This document shows, one piece after another, positions 63,080 through 64,000 of a stretch of DNA of 64,000 bases (within the stretch, counting starts at the first letter, position 1; each line of letters begins with the position of its first letter). The stretch spans positions 8,673,725 to 8,737,724 of the forward strand of contig CM034129.1 of NCBI GenBank assembly GCA_019914995.1. Reading direction: 5' to 3'. The stretch comes from Acanthochlamys bracteata. Lineage: Eukaryota; Streptophyta; Magnoliopsida; Pandanales; Velloziaceae. The position numbers and the translations under genes are program-made. Below the pieces are notes generated by a model, which was not told the DNA's origin, did not search any database, and was given only the letters and a program-made list of their open reading frames with translations.

Positions 63080-64000
63080 CTGCACAAACAAAACATCATT
63101 ACTAGCAGAATATCTTATTTCATTTCAAAATTTTCAATTCCAATTATTTTGCTCGCCAACATAAATTTTTGTGTTTATAGGTTCACAGATGCATTAATGC
63201 CAGCCTAACAATATGACACATAAACTTAAAGCAAAAATAGTTGTTAGTGTACTAAAAAGAAAGCAGCACCACTCATGCAAAACCAATACTGAATGCAATA
63301 GCATACAGCTTAGTTCTAGAAAAAGAAAAGCTAATATTGATATAGACACTGGATATATAAGTTATTCTGCAAACTGATCCTTAAATACAATTCTCAGACC
63401 TCATTTTTTAACTATAGCAGGAATCAAAATAGAAGTACTCTAAGAAGAAAGGAATGGCTTTAAAAGATTAGTCACAGTATGCTTAAGTAGAAGTAATTTA
63501 GTTGGATGCATGCTAAATGCCTTGAAATAAGGTACATGCAATTGGTTTAGTATAATTATCGGGAAAATGTACTCCACAACCAACTGCATACTCAAGGTAG
63601 CTAAGTGCTAACATTGAACTGCAGACATCTTCCAAAGATAATAACAACATCGTTATTGATTCAATTAACTGAATCAACCTTACCACAATTGATAACTCAT
63701 TCTGTTGATATGCACTTATGACAATATTTGGAGACCAATATTTCATTAATAATCCATCTCCAATTTAGTTTCTGTGCAACTGAGTCAGTCATTTCAAACA
63801 ATTTCTCTAACAAATAATCACATTATAAAATAACATATAACATCTTCAGCATTCTGTCTCTTAAAAGATTCTTCAGAAGTATGACTTTCCACAAAAAAAG
63901 GTTTACCTATACAAGATATCTAGACTTTTGTTCAACTAGATAACATAGATGCAGTGTCATTAATTTGCAATATGAAGACGAAGAAATATGTAAAGCCACT
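63080..64000 (-). other. Upstream intron of NEF1, running off the window
   Basis: After the acceptor TTTGTGCAG at 63080 I find no segment matching the N-terminal part of NEF1 in any frame. The stretch is AT-rich and is best explained as an intron of at least 900 bp. Confidence 0.65.

Overview
This window is nuclear DNA from a flowering plant, most likely a eudicot. Genes are split by GT-AG introns, are AT-rich between exons, and encode plant-specific proteins: ORTHRUS/VIM, IRX10, an RPK2-type receptor kinase and NEF1. No prokaryotic, viral or organellar gene was recognised. Exon coordinates come from reading splice sites by eye; for each complete spliced gene the exon lengths sum to an intact frame.

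Layout, left to right. (1) 240-1324 (+): last exons of an ORTHRUS/VIM (UHRF-type) E3 ligase. (2) About 2281-3260 (-): a broken PPR gene. (3) 3623-7899 and 9934-11799 (+): two tandem genes for the mitochondrial Rieske iron-sulfur protein of complex III, with a long inverted-repeat element between them. (4) 12607-14403 (-): a short Sec14/CRAL-TRIO protein. (5) 16829-22301 (-): chaperonin CCT5. (6) 22.3-27.0 kb: gene-poor, with tandem repeats and an unidentified degraded stretch. (7) 27011-30377 (+): IRX10-type xylan xylosyltransferase. (8) 31279-31350 (-): tRNA-Pro(AGG), next to a five-copy array of about 100-bp repeats. (9) 35070-42123 (+): NFRKB-like (INO80-associated) protein. (10) 43381-48226 (+): DUF3754/TMEM143-like membrane protein. 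(11) 49362-52364 (-): intronless LRR receptor kinase of the RPK2 type. (12) 52.4-57.2 kb: AT-rich, with several small transposon-like elements. (13) 57280-59279 (-): SDHAF2, which flavinates succinate dehydrogenase. (14) 60714-63079 (-): the 3' exons of NEF1, continuing beyond the window.

The genes are ordinary housekeeping and developmental genes and do not form one pathway. Three of them serve mitochondrial respiration (two Rieske copies and SDHAF2). From memory, the tandem Rieske pair, NEF1, the NFRKB-like gene and the DUF3754 gene all have Arabidopsis counterparts on the short arm of chromosome 5, so the window looks like a rearranged syntenic block.

I found no clear novel multi-gene system. 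The observations most worth checking are: the near-palindromic foldback between the Rieske genes; site II promoter motifs upstream of only one Rieske copy; a 75-bp, stop-free intron in NEF1 carrying a (CT)n tract that could be retained in frame; five internal tandem repeats in the NFRKB-like protein; an upstream ORF created by splicing in the same gene; and several MITE families with recognisable ends and target-site duplications.
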